Assembly: GCA_024640205.1 (NCBI GenBank)
Contig: JAHEFL010000069.1
Coordinates: 1-7,403, forward strand
Reading direction: 5' to 3'
Origin: Flavobacteriales bacterium
GTDB taxonomy: Bacteria > Bacteroidota > Bacteroidia > Flavobacteriales_F > PHOS-HE28
Length of the DNA: 7,403 bases
Shown: positions 6,113-7,403 of the stretch, piece after piece
Layout of the letters: every line of letters starts with the position of its first letter
How positions within the stretch are numbered: position 1 is the stretch's first letter
Made by a program: the position numbers and the translations under genes
The notes under the pieces: generated by a model
Told to the model about the DNA's origin: nothing
Seen by the model: the letters and a program-made list of their open reading frames with translations, nothing else
The model's database searches: none

Positions 6113-6189
6113 GGTCTATGGTCCGAGGTCTTTGGCCATGCGTGACGAGATCCACAGGGCCAAAGACCTCGGACCTCGGACCATAGGCC
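6113..6189. repeat. Long imperfect inverted repeat between sufE and sufT
   Basis: The left arm (6113-6137) runs from GGTCTATGG to CTTTGGCC. The right arm (6158-6189) is its reverse complement apart from one mismatch and a seven-base tandem duplication (CCTCGGA, repeated at 6169-6182). The spacer is 20 bases (6138-6157). Within the 136-base gap between sufE and sufT this element takes up more than half. In RNA it would form a stem of about 24 pairs with a seven-base bulge. No U-run follows on either strand, so a simple terminator is unlikely. It has the look of a dispersed palindromic or MITE-like unit, built of GGTCCGAGG-type submotifs. Confidence 0.8.
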
Positions 6190-6224
6190 CGATCCGTGCT
6201 CGTTCGAAGTGCAGACGTTCACGT

Positions 6225-6665
6225 TCATTCCTTGTTGGCATCTGCTGAGAACGCCACCGCATACCGCTTCATCTGGTCCAACATCGCCACCAAACCGTTG
6301 CTCCGGTTCGGGGAGAGATGCTCGCGCAGGCCGATGCGATCGATGAAGGTGAGCGGTGTGTTCAGGATCTCCTCCGGGGTTCGGTCGTTCAAGACACGCA
6401 CCAACAAGGCGACGATCCCTTTCGTGATCATGGCATCGCTGTCGGCGGTGAAATGGACAAGGCCGTCCTCTTGTTCCGCGGTCAGCCATACCCTGCTTTG
6501 GCAGCCCTTCACGATGTTCTCCTCGGTCTTCTTCTCCGGTGCGATCAGGGGCAGGTCCTTCCCCAGCTCGATCAGGTGCTCATAGCGGTCCTGCCAGTCG
6601 CCGAACATACTGAACTCGTCAACGACCTCCTGTTGGGCTTGGGCCAATGTCATCGCGGTGGTCAT
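6225..6665 (-). CDS. sufE: SufE cysteine desulfurase sulfur acceptor
   Basis: SufE stimulates SufS and takes the persulfide sulfur from it for transfer to the SufBCD scaffold in the cytoplasm. The 146-residue length is normal for the family. The acceptor cysteine is Cys55 in the hallmark KGCQSRVWL (53-61), preceded by EENIVKG. Other family blocks are FGDWQDRYEHLIELGKDLP (21-39), FTADSDAMITKGIVALLV (72-89, the SDAxIxKG pattern), and LREHLSPNRSNGLVAMLDQMK (113-133). Its ATG overlaps the sufS stop in an ATGA arrangement (6662-6665), which points to translational coupling and supports this start over the in-frame ATG four codons later. Nothing is truncated. Confidence is high. Confidence 0.97.
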   Translation of the reverse strand: MTTAMTLAQAQQEVVDEFSMFGDWQDRYEHLIELGKDLPLIAPEKKTEENIVKGCQSRVWLTAEQEDGLVHFTADSDAMITKGIVALLVRVLNDRTPEEILNTPLTFIDRIGLREHLSPNRSNGLVAMLDQMKRYAVAFSADANKE

Positions 6666-7403
6666 CGCAGCATCTTCACGGCCTTCCTTGTGGCGGCCAT
6701 CATCATTTCCACTTCCTCCATCGTGTTGAAACAGGCAAAACTCGCCCGGGTCGTACCGCTCACGCCGAAGCGTTCCATCAAGGGCTGCGTGCAGTGGTGT
6801 CCCGTGCGCACGGCGATGCCCTGTTGGTCCAGCAGGGTGCCGAGATCGTAGTGATGGACACCGTCTATCACGAAGCTGATCACGCCCACTTTCTCCTTTG
6901 CCGTACCGATGATGCGGAGGCCATCGATGGTGAGCAGCCCTTTGGTGGCATGCTCCAGCAACAGGTGCTCATGCGCGGCCATGGCGGCTTTGTCGTAGTC
7001 CCTCATCCAGCGGAAGGCCTCGCCCAGTCCGATGATGCCCGCGATGTGCGGCGTACCCGCTTCGAACTTGAAAGGCAGCTTGGCATAGGTGGTCTTCTCG
7101 AAGGTGACCGTATCGATCATCTCACCGCCACCCTGCCAGGGGGGCATTTGCTCAAGCAGCTCCTCGCGGCCGTAGAGCACACCGATGCCAGTGGGGCCAT
7201 AAGCCTTGTGTCCGCTGAAGGCATAAAGGTCGCAGCCGAGGTCCTGTACGTCCACGTGCAGGTGCGCGATCGCTTGTGCACCATCCACCACGGTGATGAT
7301 GCCGCGCTTCTTTGCCTCCGCGATCAGTTCCTTCACCGGATTGATCGTGCCCAGTGTGTTGCTGACGTGGCTGATCGCAAGGATCCGTGTCTTATCCCCG
7401 AAG
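6662..7403 (-). CDS. sufS: SufS cysteine desulfurase, 5' end outside window
   Basis: SufS is a PLP-dependent enzyme that removes sulfur from L-cysteine, forming alanine and an enzyme persulfide passed to SufE. The frame is open to the right edge, so about 247 C-terminal residues are seen and roughly 160 are missing compared with the usual 405-410. Visible motifs are SHVSNTLGTINP at the edge, VVDGAQAIAH with the Asp that pairs with the PLP ring nitrogen (about 7283-7285), and AFSGHKAYGPTG with the PLP-binding Lys (7205-7207). The catalytic Cys lies in AVRTGHHCTQPLM (Cys at 6791-6793), the RxGHHC form typical of SufS (type II) rather than IscS. A GTG at 7336 is an internal codon, not the start, because conserved sequence continues upstream of it. 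sufB, sufC and sufD would be expected farther right, as in other Bacteroidota SUF operons, but are not in the window. Confidence 0.97.
   Translation of the reverse strand, partial: FGDKTRILAISHVSNTLGTINPVKELIAEAKKRGIITVVDGAQAIAHLHVDVQDLGCDLYAFSGHKAYGPTGIGVLYGREELLEQMPPWQGGGEMIDTVTFEKTTYAKLPFKFEAGTPHIAGIIGLGEAFRWMRDYDKAAMAAHEHLLLEHATKGLLTIDGLRIIGTAKEKVGVISFVIDGVHHYDLGTLLDQQGIAVRTGHHCTQPLMERFGVSGTTRASFACFNTMEEVEMMMAATRKAVKMLR

Noticed and set aside
6113..6189. The inverted repeat read as a CRISPR or insertion-sequence end pair.
   Set aside because: There is only one pair of arms with a 20-base spacer, no repeat-spacer array, no transposase and no visible target duplication.
6085..6489. A 134-codon minus-strand frame running from inside sufE through the inverted repeat.
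   Set aside because: It is an out-of-frame shadow of sufE; its arginine-rich tail (SEVRGLW, DHRPRT) is just the inverted repeat translated.

Overview
The window is about 57% GC by eye and densely coded. It looks like a chromosome fragment of a Bacteroidota bacterium, probably a higher-GC Flavobacteriales-type lineage. This rests on gene content: an SBBP-repeat surface protein whose N-terminal domain opens with an ENKGQWP motif, the long (about 630-residue) Bacteroidota form of amidophosphoribosyltransferase, a DUF2480 protein, and a SUF cluster carrying a DUF59 gene. A TAnnTTTG promoter box also fits. The assignment comes from recognising families, not from a search.

Layout, left to right. 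Bases 1-1001 (minus) hold the N-terminal third or so of a secreted SBBP-repeat protein with a GTG start; its 3' end lies outside the window. A 157-base divergent intergenic region (1002-1158) carries a Bacteroidota-type -7 box for the next gene. Bases 1159-3060 (plus) encode a long PurF-like glutamine amidotransferase/PRPP transferase. It converges on, and overlaps by 4 bases, a secreted M6-like zinc metallopeptidase gene (3057-5162, minus). That protein ends in a striking eight-residue repeat solenoid. Bases 5189-7403 (minus) are the 3' half of a SUF iron-sulfur cluster operon, read right to left: sufS (5' end off the window), sufE, a sufT-like DUF59 gene, and a DUF2480 gene.

How the genes work together. 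SufS takes sulfur from cysteine and passes it to the SufE cysteine for cluster building. The DUF59 protein is a probable maturation or targeting factor. DUF2480 is a protein of unknown function placed last in the cluster. The peptidase gene follows 26 bases behind DUF2480 on the same strand and could be reached by read-through, although its role looks unrelated. The PurF-like gene and the two secreted-protein genes are independent of the SUF cluster.

Three non-coding structures lie in the SUF/peptidase stretch. The first is a long imperfect inverted repeat between sufE and sufT. The second is a REP-like palindrome that encodes the last seven residues and the stop of the DUF2480 protein. The third is a UUCG-loop hairpin flush against the peptidase start codon. 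I saw no tRNA or rRNA gene, CRISPR array, transposase or convincing intrinsic terminator. Nothing here amounts to an obvious new defence or mobile system. The most unusual points are the inverted repeats, the peptidase's solenoid tail and the altered active-site loops of the PurF-like protein.
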